The notes beneath the pieces were generated by a model. The model saw nothing but the letters and a program-made list of their open reading frames with translations. It had not been told where the DNA came from and searched no databases. From Zopfochytrium polystomum (lineage: Eukaryota; Chytridiomycota; Chytridiomycetes; Chytridiales; Chytridiaceae): a stretch of DNA of 64,000 nucleotides. The DNA is taken from positions 22,168 to 86,167 of the forward strand of contig JAIVFJ010000259.1 of assembly GCA_025765615.1 (NCBI GenBank). The letters run 5' to 3'. The number at the start of each line of letters is the position of its first letter. Positions within the stretch are counted from its first letter, which is position 1. Below are positions 33,505 through 43,531 of the stretch, piece after piece. The position numbers and the translations under genes are program-made.

Positions 33505-33612
33505 AACGACGAAGTAAACAGAAAATAAGAGAAACAACAGAAGGAGGGGACAATCACGGGATGTGGCCTCAACTTTTTGACTCCTCCCTTCTTCCCTCCT
33601 TCCCCTCTCTCC
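32811..33612. other. Intergenic region with (GT)n
   Basis: Between the starts and ends of two minus-strand genes. Contains (GT)n at about 33469-33502 and purine-rich stretches. Promoter of the bS18m gene is expected near 32830-33060. The His-Thr polymer frames here are microsatellite translations. Confidence 0.5.
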
Positions 33613-35205
33613 TTACAGCCTCGACAGCTTGCCGCTGCCACTGCCGTGGCCGTCGCCGTCGTCGTGCGGAATAAACACTTTGCCCGGGTTGAGAATGTTG
33701 TTCGGGTCCAGGGCCACCTTGAGCCGCCTCATCAGCGCCATCGCCTCGGGCCCGGCCTCGTCTTCGAGCAGGCGGCGCTTGCCCAAGCCGATGCCGTGCT
33801 CGCCCGTGACCGTGCCGTCCATCGACAGCGCCAGCGCCCCGAGCCGGTCCCGCACGCGCTCGGCGGCCGCCGCCTCGGCCGCGTCGCCCGCCTTGACCAG
33901 CAAGAAGCAGTGAAAGTTGCCGTCTCCCGCGTGCGCGACCATCGGCCCGACCATGCCCTCCTCGCGCAGCAGGTCCGCCGCCGCCGCCATCGCGTCGCCG
34001 AGCCGCGAGATCGGTACCGCAACGTCGGTCGTGAGGACGCCGACGGAAGCCGTCGTGCCGGCCGCGGCAGGTCCGTCCTGGACGGACGGGTGCGTCCGCA
34101 GCGACGGCGCCGAAAAGTACGCCTTTTTGCGGAGGTCCCACAGGCGCTCGGCCTCGTCGTGGGAGGTCGCGATGCGCATGGACGACACCGATCCCGCAGA
34201 CGCAGACGCAGACGCCGCTGATGCTGTTCCTGTTCCGCCGCTGACAATGCGGCGAAAGGCGTCAACCTGCTCGCGGACTCCCGCATCTGACAGAGCGGCG
34301 CATTCCGCGAGCAGCGTGGTTGCCTCGTCAAATGGCGCGGGCTCGCCCGGCTTGAGGTCGTGGAGGTTGACGGAGCGGACGCACAGGGCGTCGAGCATCT
34401 CGAGGCGCTGGAAGGGCGTTCCGGACAGGACGAGGGCGTGGACGGCCGCGGCGGCGGCGCGGAGAGACGGGAACGAGGCGAGGCAGACGGTGGTGTGGGT
34501 GGGCAGCTTGCGCAGGCGCAGTGTGGCGCGCGAGACGACGCCGAGCGTGCCCTCAGAGCCGACAAAGAGGCGGGTGAGGTCGTAGCCGGCGCTGCTCTTG
34601 ACGGCGCGCCGGCGGGTCTGGATGACGCGGCCGTCGGCGAGGACCACGCGGAGGCTGAGCACGTTGTCCTTCATGGTGCCGTAGCGGTACGCGAGGGTGC
34701 CCGAGCAGTTTGTGCCGCACATGCCGCCGATGCACGCGGCCGCGCCGGGGTCCGGCGGGAAAAAAAGGCCGTGCGGGGCGAGCGCGTCGCGCAGCTCGGT
34801 CCACCCGACGCCCGGCTCGACGACGGCGTCCATGTCGGCGGAGTGGACGGCGACGACGGCGTCCATGCCGCTCGTGTCCAGGACGACGCCGCCGGCGGCG
34901 GTGGGGACTGTGTGGGCCTCGAGCGACGTACCCCCGGCGAGCGGGATGACGGGCACTCTGTGGGCGTTGCAGCAGGCGAGGACGGCGGCGATGGCCTGCT
35001 CGGAGGCGGCGGCGGCGACGGCGTCTGGCGGGTGCGGGGTGTGGTAGGTGTAGTCGTGCGAGCGGCGCCGCAAGAGCGATGCGCTCGTTTCAATCGACAG
35101 GGCGCCAGCGGGCAGGGAGGCGGCAGCGGCGTTGAGGTCGGCGATGCAGGCCGAGAGCACCGAGGCCGGCGGGCGGGGAAAGGACGAGATATTGGCTGGA
35201 GTCAT
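33613..35205 (-). CDS. DLD1: D-lactate dehydrogenase (cytochrome c-type, FAD-linked)
   Basis: One uninterrupted frame of 530 residues from a real ATG. The PCMH-type FAD domain shows Leu-Ala-Gly-Gly-Thr-Ser-Leu-Glu (residues 89-96), Gly-Gly-Met-Cys-Gly-Thr-Asn-Cys-Ser-Gly-Thr with Arg-Tyr-Gly-Thr-Met-Lys-Asp-Asn (160-181), and Val-Gly-Ser-Glu-Gly-Thr-Leu-Gly (215-222). The C-terminal FAD-oxidase domain has His-Ala-Gly-Asp-Gly-Asn-Phe-His and Gly-Glu-His-Gly-Ile-Gly-Leu-Gly-Lys. This matches fungal Dld1/animal LDHD, which oxidise D-lactate to pyruvate and pass electrons to cytochrome c in mitochondria. No clear presequence precedes the domain, so either a short upstream exon was missed or targeting differs. 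Glycolate oxidase and D-2-hydroxyglutarate dehydrogenase are relatives, but the overall motif set favours D-lactate dehydrogenase. Confidence 0.88.
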   Translation of the reverse strand: MTPANISSFPRPPASVLSACIADLNAAAASLPAGALSIETSASLLRRRSHDYTYHTPHPPDAVAAAASEQAIAAVLACCNAHRVPVIPLAGGTSLEAHTVPTAAGGVVLDTSGMDAVVAVHSADMDAVVEPGVGWTELRDALAPHGLFFPPDPGAAACIGGMCGTNCSGTLAYRYGTMKDNVLSLRVVLADGRVIQTRRRAVKSSAGYDLTRLFVGSEGTLGVVSRATLRLRKLPTHTTVCLASFPSLRAAAAAVHALVLSGTPFQRLEMLDALCVRSVNLHDLKPGEPAPFDEATTLLAECAALSDAGVREQVDAFRRIVSGGTGTASAASASASAGSVSSMRIATSHDEAERLWDLRKKAYFSAPSLRTHPSVQDGPAAAGTTASVGVLTTDVAVPISRLGDAMAAAADLLREEGMVGPMVAHAGDGNFHCFLLVKAGDAAEAAAAERVRDRLGALALSMDGTVTGEHGIGLGKRRLLEDEAGPEAMALMRRLKVALDPNNILNPGKVFIPHDDGDGHGSGSGKLSRL

Positions 35206-35649
35206 GATTTCTTCAGCGGGCGAGGGGGGGGCGTATGCGTGTGTGAGAGAGAGTGAGTAGTAGGAGTAGTCGCCTCGTCGTCGTCGCCGTCGTCGTCGTC
35301 TTCGAAGGTGGACGAGGACGCGGGGCGATCGATCGATCCGATGTTATATTACTTCTGTTTTTAAAATAAACAAATAGAGAAAATGGGGAAAAAAAGCCCC
35401 CCTTTTCATTGGGGCACGTGCCGCCGGGTGAAAGTTGTTGAGTCACGCACTGTCACGGAAGGCACCACACACACACACACACACACACACACTCTCTCTC
35501 TCTCTCTCTCTCTCTCGCTCTCTCTCTCTCTCTGTCTCTCTCTCCACTACCAAGACGGTCGTTGGTGGTGGCGCTCCTCTTCGATCAAAACTTGGGGATG
35601 CAGTCCTTGCAAAAAAAAAAAAAAAAAAAAACAGAAAAATAAAGAGGAA
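35206..35649. other. Upstream region of DLD1-like gene and microsatellite border
   Basis: Holds triplet (GTC)n near 35275-35300, (AC)n followed by (TC)n at 35466-35545 and a poly-A run near 35610-35630. It is the right edge of the gene island, where repeats resume. Confidence 0.6.
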
Positions 35650-37240
35650 GAAAATTTATTAAGTAGCAAGGTCACACATAGAGAGCTTGAGAAGCTGCAT
35701 AGAATGAACTAAAACCTACGATGATCCACCAACTCCTTGAGAACCACATTTCTGATCGTTTGTCCACCTTTTTCTTGATTGTGTTTTGCAGTTATTATAA
35801 GATCTGCTTGTAATGTCACTCTTGAAAAAGCAACATGCGACTGTCCATGCGCAAACACATCCTCCCACATATCCAGTCCAACCTTTTTCAAAGTCTGGCC
35901 TTGGGACTTGCTGATGGACATTGCAAACACAGGTCGAACAGGAAATTGCTTTCTGGTGAACTACAAGGGAAATCCTGAATCACTGGGTTGCAGAGAGATT
36001 CTGGGAAGGAGGACTTTCTCTCTTTTCCTGCTGCCCACAACAACTTCACAGAGCCGCACGTTGGGGCAGACCTCACATAGGATGAGGTGTGTCTCATTGC
36101 AAAGTCCATCTGTCAGGTTGCGAAGGAGGATGAGGGGCATTCCCACTTTGACAGCTAGCCTGTGGGAGGCAGGCTAGAAAGGCTAAGGGTGTTGAGTGGC
36201 TGTCGCCTTCATTGTCTCCAACTGGGGAGTCAGCAGAAAGTAGCTCCTGGGTATCTCCTGGAAGCTGCTGTACGGCATACTCATTGAACCGATGAACCAC
36301 ATCATTCCTTGCAGCCAAAATACACCTGTCTGCCAGGTAGGATGCAAATGCTTCCCCTGGCTGCTGAACTGCTGCACCAAAATCATCATAAACTGCCTCA
36401 AACAGTTGCCTCACGCGAGGACTGCCATTGTTTGCAGGAAATGTGAGGGTGATGATGTAGTCTAGGACAATGACAAGATTGGGTGCTCCATTTGGTGTGT
36501 CAAACTGCTGCAGGCCACCCCTGCCAAGGCGACCCAACCATCCTGCAGAGTCAACGGCATTCTGATTTGCTGTTCCCTGTGCAAGTCTCATGTTGGTTCT
36601 CAGCTCAAGCATCTTGACATGCCTCCAAAGGTTTGAGAACTTGCGAATCCTTCAGGATCATGGTCGTTGTGGCATTGGACACAACAGGTGCAGTCTGCTG
36701 AAAGTCGCCCCCAAGAAGCACCACTTTTCCTCCAAATGGGGTTTCAGCCAGCTGAGGATCTGAGGGCCTGACAACATCCCGCAGGACTCTGTCAATGACA
36801 TCCAGAGCCAAGGAGTTGAGCATGGATATCTCATCCAATGCAATGAGATCAGCCAAGTACAGCTCCAGTGCTTGGTCGGTGGACATTTTGATGCCAGACT
36901 GAGAGTCAGCATCAAGCTCTATGGGGATGGCAAATTGAGAGTGGGCAGTTGTCCCACCAGCCAGCAGAAGCGCAGCTACTCCTGAAGAAGCTACAGCATG
37001 GACACCTGACCAAAGCGGCCTTGACTGCTACAGACTTTTGCCAAGATGGCATTGTAGACAAAGATCTTGCCACTGTTAGTTTTGGGCCTTTTGGTGTAAG
37101 CAGTGTGCAGGAGCTTTGACCTGATAATGCTCTGCAAGGATGGCTTGCAGCAGTTTGCAAGTGATGGTCCTTGTAACAGTTTTGTATAAAGACAAACACA
37201 AGACTGACGGAGGCCAAGATCAACCTCCCACCACCACCAC
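35650..37240 (-). pseudogene. PIF1/Helitron-type helicase, decayed
   Basis: Several minus-strand frames in order give helicase motifs. A degenerate Walker A region lies near 37060 (Thr-Asn-Ser-Gly-Lys-Ile-Phe-Val-Tyr-Asn, where the usual Gly-Thr-Gly-Lys-Thr is damaged). Walker B Asp-Glu-Ile-Ser-Met is near 36825, Gly-Gly-Asp-Phe-Gln-Gln-Thr near 36705, Leu-Arg-Thr-Asn-Met-Arg near 36600, Gly-Met-Pro-Leu-Ile-Leu-Leu-Arg-Asn-Leu near 36140, and the C-terminal Ser-Lys-Ser-Gln-Gly-Gln-Thr-Leu with His-Gly-Gln near 35910-35840. At least four frame changes make it a pseudogene. Such helicases form the C-terminus of Helitron RepHel proteins; no Rep domain was found, so a cellular PIF1 relic is the alternative. 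The second copy at 4860 favours a mobile origin. Confidence 0.8.
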
Positions 37241-37913
37241 CTTCAGTTGTGTACTACCTCCATCTCCACAGCAGCACAACCCATAGACAATCCAGCCCAA
37301 CGAATTCTTTCATACAAAACTGTTACCCATCCCAATCACTTCCCCCTTGATTTCAACAAGATCCAATCGGTAGAAGGGGTTGTACGCTTTTCAGATCGGC
37401 CAACTTTGGGGATCGATCACAGGCGCTACAGACATTGAACAGCAATTCCGTTACTACCATTGGAAAGCTCTTGATTTTTTCTTTCGAACGAACCCACCTG
37501 ATCTTGGATCAGACGCTCCTACATTGCGTACACCACGTCTGAAGTTGGCAATCACTTTTCCAACTTTGACCTCAATTTGCTGGCCTTCCAGACCTCCCCC
37601 AGCCAATCCCAAGCTATCATTGGAAAGGCCTGCTTCTGGACTACACGACTGTCACCAATGGCATCCCAAAATCACTCTCCTTTGTGATAAGCAATGCCTT
37701 TTTCCATTCAGGGTCACCAGATTACCTCCAACCTTCATACCATTAATTTTTGATTTTTTGTCCCCAATTGGAGACAATGACCACCCCCCTACCTGACACA
37801 CACCAAGCTAACAAGCCAACATTTCATCTGCTGCAACACCACCTTCACAACACACCCAAAATCCAACGAAATCCCTTCAAACTTGGCACACATAATTGCC
37901 CTGAGAAAACAAC
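37241..37913 (+). other. Possible leader of Copia-3
   Basis: Non-coding, C-rich sequence immediately upstream of a Copia gag ATG at 37914. No LTR boundary is recognised. Confidence 0.35.
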
Positions 37914-39078
37914 ATGACTACTGACTCAACCAAGTATGTTGCCAAGTCCTTCAGCGTCTTGGAGGGACCAGAAAATTTCGGTGACTGGTTGGAGGATCTT
38001 AAAGCAGAACTCTCCAACAAAAAATGTCGACTTACGCCACTGCATTGACACAAGTCACATCAACACAGAGCAGGACGATGCAGTTGATCCACTAGCCTCT
38101 GCGACACTGGAACCTGTCTCATCAGAGATGGACCATTCCAAGGACAGAGATTCCAATTGGTGCCTCCGTCTTGTGGACCAGAGAAAGTGACTTGGTTTCC
38201 TGGTGCACAGAACCAGAATGCACATTGCTGTCTAATCATTCGTCACCACATCTATCGAGCCCTCACCCAAATCACACCTGGTCGAAACTTCACTTACAAA
38301 TTGGTTGGCGAATTGGGAATAATTTGCTGCACAGCAGACCAGGGACTTGCAAAGGAGATCATTGACGACTTTGAATGCATCAAAATGGAACCAACTGAAG
38401 CCTCAGTTGCCTTCATTACCCAATTCACTGAAGCGTACCATCAAGTCGACAGCTTTGCAAAGTAAGCAGCTGGAGAACTTCTCCATCATATTCGCCCTTT
38501 CCAACAAGCTGTTCGAATCTTTATTGGCTCACTGGACCAAAGCCTGTTGGATATGGGGAAAGGAAAAGTTTTTTATGTTGTCAGCAACTCAGCTCCTCAG
38601 ATAACAAGTTTAGCCAAACTAATCTCACTCTTCAAAAACCTGTTTGACAAAAGAAATATGATAAGTAACACATCTAGCTGGCCAATCAAAGCGACAATCA
38701 CTCAGCTCTACTACTGCACCAGAAATCACCACACCAACTATTACTATCCTGGTTATCTGCTTCTTCATATCAATTGAAGAACAAACAGAAGAGGTCCTCA
38801 AAACCCAACTTGCTCCATCAACTAATAATCAATCTGCTAAGTGTTTTGCTCGTCTCTTTTGATATGCATCAAAGTAACTGCCTTTACCCTCTCAACATTC
38901 AGCCATGCAGTCTCCTGTCAGTAATGATTCATCATTCCATGAACATCAACACAGGCATTTCAGTTTTTGGAGACCTGCACCACTAACAACTGTCCCTGTG
39001 CCCTTTTAATAATACTTACTCATTTTCAACAGGGCATAACAAATTAGGAATTAATGATATGGTGTTTTCCTCGTCTAT
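37914..39078 (+). pseudogene. Copia-3 gag remnant
   Basis: From the ATG at 37914 the first ~38 codons give a typical Copia gag start (Phe-Ser-Val-Leu-Glu-Gly-Pro-Glu-Asn-Phe-Gly-Asp-Trp). The frame then shifts repeatedly (about 38030, 38160 and 38460), while capsid-like stretches remain recognisable up to about 38600. It is interrupted at 39079 by a Copia LTR and continues at 39940. Confidence 0.65.
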
Positions 39079-39125
39079 TGATGAAATCCCACCCAGGACT
39101 GGAGGGACTTGGTGTGTGTGGGGAT

Positions 39126-39162
<37 letters not shown>

Positions 39163-39939
39163 AGTGATGATGGAAAAGGGAGAGGAGTGAGAGGATGGAG
39201 AGAGGAGAGAGGAGTGAGTGGGCAGAGATGGAAGAGGGAGCAAATGGAGGAAGAGAGATTGGCTTGTTTTGCACTGGATTCTGTCAAAGCAGCAAGGAGG
39301 GGGTTGGATTCCTTGTTTGATCTCTGTGAGAGGTTGCTGCTTTTATACTCCTGCAGGTTGGAGCCATCAGAAAACAGAGGGAGCAGTGGGCTGCACAGAG
39401 CAGGCCACAGAAATGAGATAAAACAGGCTGAGCACCAATCCCCAGCCTGGGCTAAGTACCCATTCAGGGCTGAGCACCACCCAGGGCTGGGCATCACTCA
39501 GGGCTGAGTACCAGCCAGGGCTAAGTACCAGCCTGGGCTGAGTACTTTGTCTGGGCTGAGTTCCACCAGGAACCAATTTACAGCTTGTTTGAGAAACAGT
39601 TGCATGTAAATTGGTTTGGTTGTTTCCAAATCAGGATGGGGCAGTGGTACACTGCTTCTGCATGCTTGCTGTGCTGTGTTACATGTGCAGAGTGCGTAGT
39701 TTGAGCGTTTTTGTGCATGTTCTAATTGCATTGTTCCTACCGGTAGGATGAACAAAGCTAGAACAACAGCCGCCTTTGCCTATCTCTTTTTATTGAGAAC
39801 AGATTAGCCCTTCCGAGCGCCCCATTCAAGTATTGAATCTACTGAGCCCTTCAAACACCCCATCCAATGTGATTGGATGGAGTTCTCAAAGGGATCATCA
39901 GTAACGGGCGTAGTGTACCCCGTGGGTCGAATCTCAACA
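39079..39939 (-). mobile_element. Lone LTR of the Copia-4 family, older variant
   Basis: Reverse complement of the Copia-4 LTR, from TGATGAAATCCCACCC to ...ATTCGACCCAC-type end (TCAACA, 39939). It includes the (GA)n tract at 39129-39160, the array of ~20-bp 'GGTACTCAGCCCTGG' units (39405-39560) and the AATAAAAAGAG region. Unlike Copia-4 it lacks the palindrome array. No clear target duplication was seen (TCTAT versus AGCAT), so it may be truncated at its inner end. Confidence 0.75.
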
Positions 39940-41780
39940 AGCATCGACCACCAGCAAATCCAAATGCGCTCTTACTCCATCAACCAAACCCTCCACAACA
40001 GCAGATACCTGAAAACCAAGCACTCCTACTACAGAACGGTGATTGGGATGACCAGCAAAGTGAGCAGTATGCTGCAGAACAGCAATTGTGGATGGAAACG
40101 CAACTCCAATCAGAGACCGAACAAGATGAAAGTCAACAGGATTTTTGGATGGCCCGGGAGTAATCCGGGCATTTGCAGTTAACATCCCATCTCTTCCTAT
40201 TTCTTTTCCTGTACTCATCGACAACAGTTGCAATGTCACAAGGCTTCGAGATTTCTCTCTCTTCATTCCCTATAGTTATACTCAGCAGAAATCTAGCATG
40301 CGTATCGCCAAAGAAGGACCTATTCTTACTTGTGAAGGATTCGGCACAGCTCTCATACCACTCACCAACAACATCACACTTATAATTGAAGGTGCCCAAT
40401 ATGCTCCAGAACGTCCTGTCAACTTGGTCGCTGATCAGGACCTACAACTATGTGGCTTCTTCCATCTTGCACAAGACCTTCAACCTAGTACTATTTATCG
40501 TAGCAGTCCTGAGGAGGAGATCCAGCCGTTCTTCAAATGATTCTTAGACATGGTCTCCAATGGTTCCCAACAGCAGCAGACCCCAACTTCAACTACAGCA
40601 AACAATTTATTGCACATTGCGCCAGTAAATTTTACAACCTCTTCAGCTCTGCAGAACCAGTTGATACACTCAGTATACGTACAGCCTTTTTCAACAGCAA
40701 AGCTCCAAACACTCAGCGCATGCATCAACGCCTTGGCCATATCCCTTATGCAAGACTACAAGCAATGAAGAAGCGCCGTACATGTGCTGACTTTCCTGAC
40801 AGTAAGCTGGACTTGCTTGAAGAACAGTGTAAGGCCTGCATTATTGCCAAACAGACTCGTGCTGCTATTCCACATACAGACCCTCCAGATAAACTACCAG
40901 GCGAACATTTAGCCTTTGATCTAGTGGAAGTCAAACCAAAGTTTTGAGGACAACATGGCTTTGCTCTCATTGCCATTGACTATGCAAGTAATTATCTCTG
41001 GTCAACAAACCTTCGGAGAATGTCAGAAGCACTACCGGAGGCCATTAAGATCATCCAACAATTGGAGACAGTTATGGATGTTCGTGTAAAGGGCGTCCAC
41101 TTTGATGATGGGGAACTGACTTCACTCGCTTTTAACCGTTTCTGTGCGTCACGCGGTATCTGCGTCGAAGTCAGTCGACCTCATACACCTGAGCTGAATG
41201 GGAAAGCAGAGCGAGCAGTTTGAACAGTCATGAATGTCACACAATCCCTTCTAAGACATGCTGGTTCACCATGGTCATTGTGGGGATACGCGATTCGACA
41301 TGCAGTAGACATCACAATCCACTTCCTGTCCTTAGCTGTGGATTACTATCTCCAGTTGAAACGCTTCTTGGATTCCTCCATGCATCAGTCAATTCAGAGT
41401 GTTTGGCTCAGGATGTTTATATCACATCACAGCAAAGGAACGTGGACAAACACATCAGTTCAAAAAGCTTGCAGAACGCGCTCGACCAGCAATTTACATT
41501 GGAAACATTGGTCGTTCCATTGCTCGTTTGATTGACATCAGCACAGGTAGAGTAATCACTCATCGATTGGATGACCTTGTGGTTGCAGAAGACAGTTTCC
41601 CTTGCCTCAGCACCTCAGCAGCAGAGGATATTGCTCAGGATCTCGTTCATCAGCTAACACCACTCCTCAGCAAAGATGAACTTACATCAACTGAACAAAA
41701 CATCACCAACCTCCTTCGTGAAGCCAATGTTCCCGTGGATCAATTTCCAGAACCAGGACCAGCAGCAGTAGCTGAATGAC
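39940..41780 (+). pseudogene. Copia-3 pol remnant (protease, integrase)
   Basis: Begins with an acidic Gln-rich gag tail (39940-40160). An aspartic-protease-like Leu-Ile-Asp-Asn-Ser follows near 40215, then GAG-pre-integrase (His-Gln-Arg-Leu-Gly-His, 40725; Cys-Lys-Ala-Cys, 40830). Integrase core blocks come next (Ala-Phe-Asp-Leu-Val-Glu near 40915; Gly-Val-His-Phe-Asp-Asp-Gly-Glu near 41095; Glu-Leu-Asn-Gly-Lys-Ala-Glu-Arg near 41200). At least five frame changes or stops occur. It is the continuation of the gag at 37914 and cannot make protein. Confidence 0.75.
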
Positions 41781-42235
41781 AACCTTCCACAGAACTAGCA
41801 CCAATTGAACATGTAGTGATCCAGGTACGGCAGCGAAAGTGAATCGGATAATGATGTACAGCACAAAGTGTTGGAGGTGGCGGCACGACGGGTTGGACTC
41901 CGTGTTACCGCAATTAACGCCATCTCCGCCTTACCTACAAGCACTAAAGCCGGGGGACCAATCGGATGAGTGGGGGCGGCGACCGGCTCTGTGACTGCAG
42001 GAGCACTCTCGGCTGGGAGTGACGTGGGTGGCGCAACCGAAGGCCCTGGGCCATACCGACCCTGCGGGAGCTAGTGTGGCGTGGACCAAGTCAGAAGGGA
42101 TGGATGCCTGTTTGGGGAGCCCATTCCGTAAGGAACACCACCAGGGGAGATAGGTCCCTTGGCGCCTGACGTTACGCATGGGGGAAAGTGCAGAAGGCGG
42201 GCTGTGGAGAGAGGAAGAGAAGGCTCTCTATTATT
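41781..42235. other. GC-rich unidentified block between Copia-3 pieces
   Basis: Distinct in composition from the surrounding relic, especially 41950-42200. No motif, repeat partner in the window, or open frame worth calling. It may be an insertion. Confidence 0.35.
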
Positions 42236-42330
42236 TTCATTGCTATCTATGTCGATGATATTTGTTTCTTTGGGCACACAGAGGAAATCACCTCTCCCAT
42301 CACCTTGCTAAAAATTCTTCTATAAGCTCT
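42236..42330 (+). pseudogene. Copia-3 reverse transcriptase scrap
   Basis: Encodes Ile-Tyr-Val-Asp-Asp-Ile-Cys-Phe-Phe-Gly-His-Thr-Glu-Glu, the RT catalytic YVDD box and what follows it. This places the rest of pol in line with the upstream integrase remnant. Confidence 0.7.
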
Positions 42331-42868
42331 GTGAACTGGGTCTTATGAGATCTCCTCTTCATCTTCAGGGGCTCATCCATAGTCTAGTGGCAATAGGGAT
42401 AAGACAAGTCTTTAAGATGGGAAGCTCCTGGTTATTAGCAGAGCCAGTACCCTGGATTCAGCTCAAACTCAACAAAGATGGATGATGTGGTTCAGTTCTG
42501 TCTTTATTCAAGGACAGCTAGACCAAGTGGAGTTGCTCAAGTACCCCACAGGCCCCAGGTTCAAGCCCTGGCTATCCAACATGGTGACCAACAGGCAGCA
42601 GTTCAACAAAGGAATGCCCTAAGGCAGTATGGCATCTGCCAGTATCACAGAGACAGAGCTCAATGTGAGAACCAACCAGGTAGGAGAAGGAAGAGAAAGG
42701 AAAGGGAAGGAAACCTCACCCCAGCTTGGCATACAACACACTGGCCTGGGGAAATCACACCTCTACTAGCTTGGTCTGGTAGCACTGGCCTAAGAGGACT
42801 CCATCCCCAGCTTGGTCTGGTAGCACTGGCCTAGGGAGAAACACCAAAGAGGAAAGAAAAGGATTGGT
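42331..42868. repeat. Unclassified repeat sequence with a tRNA-like segment
   Basis: Contains a partial tandem duplication (AGCTTGGTCTGGTAGCACTGGCC at about 42768 and 42809). A tRNA-like stretch at 42512-42577 has GGACAGC/GCTATCC ends pairing at 6 of 7 positions and a perfect CCAGG-TTCAAGC-CCTGG T-arm, but its D-arm is poor. No coding signal. Confidence 0.4.
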
Positions 42869-43193
42869 TGTTACCTAGGTAGGATTTATTGAGAGAGAGT
42901 AGATATATATAGAACAAAGGAGGGGAGAGAGGGAGTATTTATAGGAAAGGGGAGGAGAGAAAAAAGGAAAGAAGGAAGAAAGAAAGAAAAGAGAAAAAGG
43001 GAAAGACATAACAAAAGGAGAAAATGAAAGAAAGAACAAGTTGGAAGGGTGAATCACTCTTTCAGCCACACCCCCCCTCCACCCAGTGTCTCTCCTGCCT
43101 CCAAATTTGGGGTGAACATAATTTGAGGCTTTGAGGCCACATCAGTGCAGGGACAGTGGATTGAAAGGTGGGAAAATGAGAGAAAAAGGAAAA

Positions 43194-43491
43194 TGTTATG
43201 AATCACCCTCTGGAAACCTCTGGAACCTTCTAGAACATTCCTTCATGGAACCTTCTGGAACCTTCTTTGCTTTCCTGACTTGTCTTGTTGTCATCGGTAT
43301 CATTGGTATCATTGTATTACTAATTGCTCTTTCTGGAACTTTCTTGGAGTCTTGACAAGGAAGACTCTCAAAAGGTATAAAAGGGGGATGGGGGACCTGT
43401 CCCATCCCTCAAGTGAATTATTGTTTCCAATACAATCATCACTCCTCTCAGCTCCTTGTCTGCCTTGTCCTGTCCTGCCATGTTCCTGACA
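43194..43491 (+). repeat. Gypsy-1 5' LTR
   Basis: TGTTATGAATC...TCCTGACA. TATA box TATAAAAGG at 43376. The predicted transcript start lies near 43411, 35 nt downstream, where the self-primer sequence AAGTGAATTAT begins. Confidence 0.97.
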
Positions 43492-43504
43492 TCATAATTC
43501 ACTT
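43411..43504 (+). promoter_or_regulatory. Self-priming pair: 5' RNA end and primer-binding site
   Basis: AAGTGAATTAT (43411-43421) is exactly complementary to ATAATTCACTT (43494-43504), which starts 2 nt after the 5' LTR. Complementarity stops at exactly 11 nt on both sides. This is the arrangement known for Tf1 and related chromoviruses, where the mRNA 5' end folds back to prime minus-strand synthesis instead of a tRNA. Confidence 0.85.
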
Positions 43505-43531
43505 CACCCTCTCCTACTACTCTCTGCCATC

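Noticed and set aside
33087..33641. Frames with His-Thr runs near the DLD1-like gene
   Set aside because: Product of the (GT)n microsatellite; no conserved motif.
33577..35256. Several long opposite-strand frames over the D-lactate dehydrogenase gene
   Set aside because: High GC content removes stops; only the minus-strand frame has the FAD-domain motifs.
39074..39944. 5-bp target duplication around the lone Copia LTR
   Set aside because: Flanks TCTAT and AGCAT do not match; no claim made.
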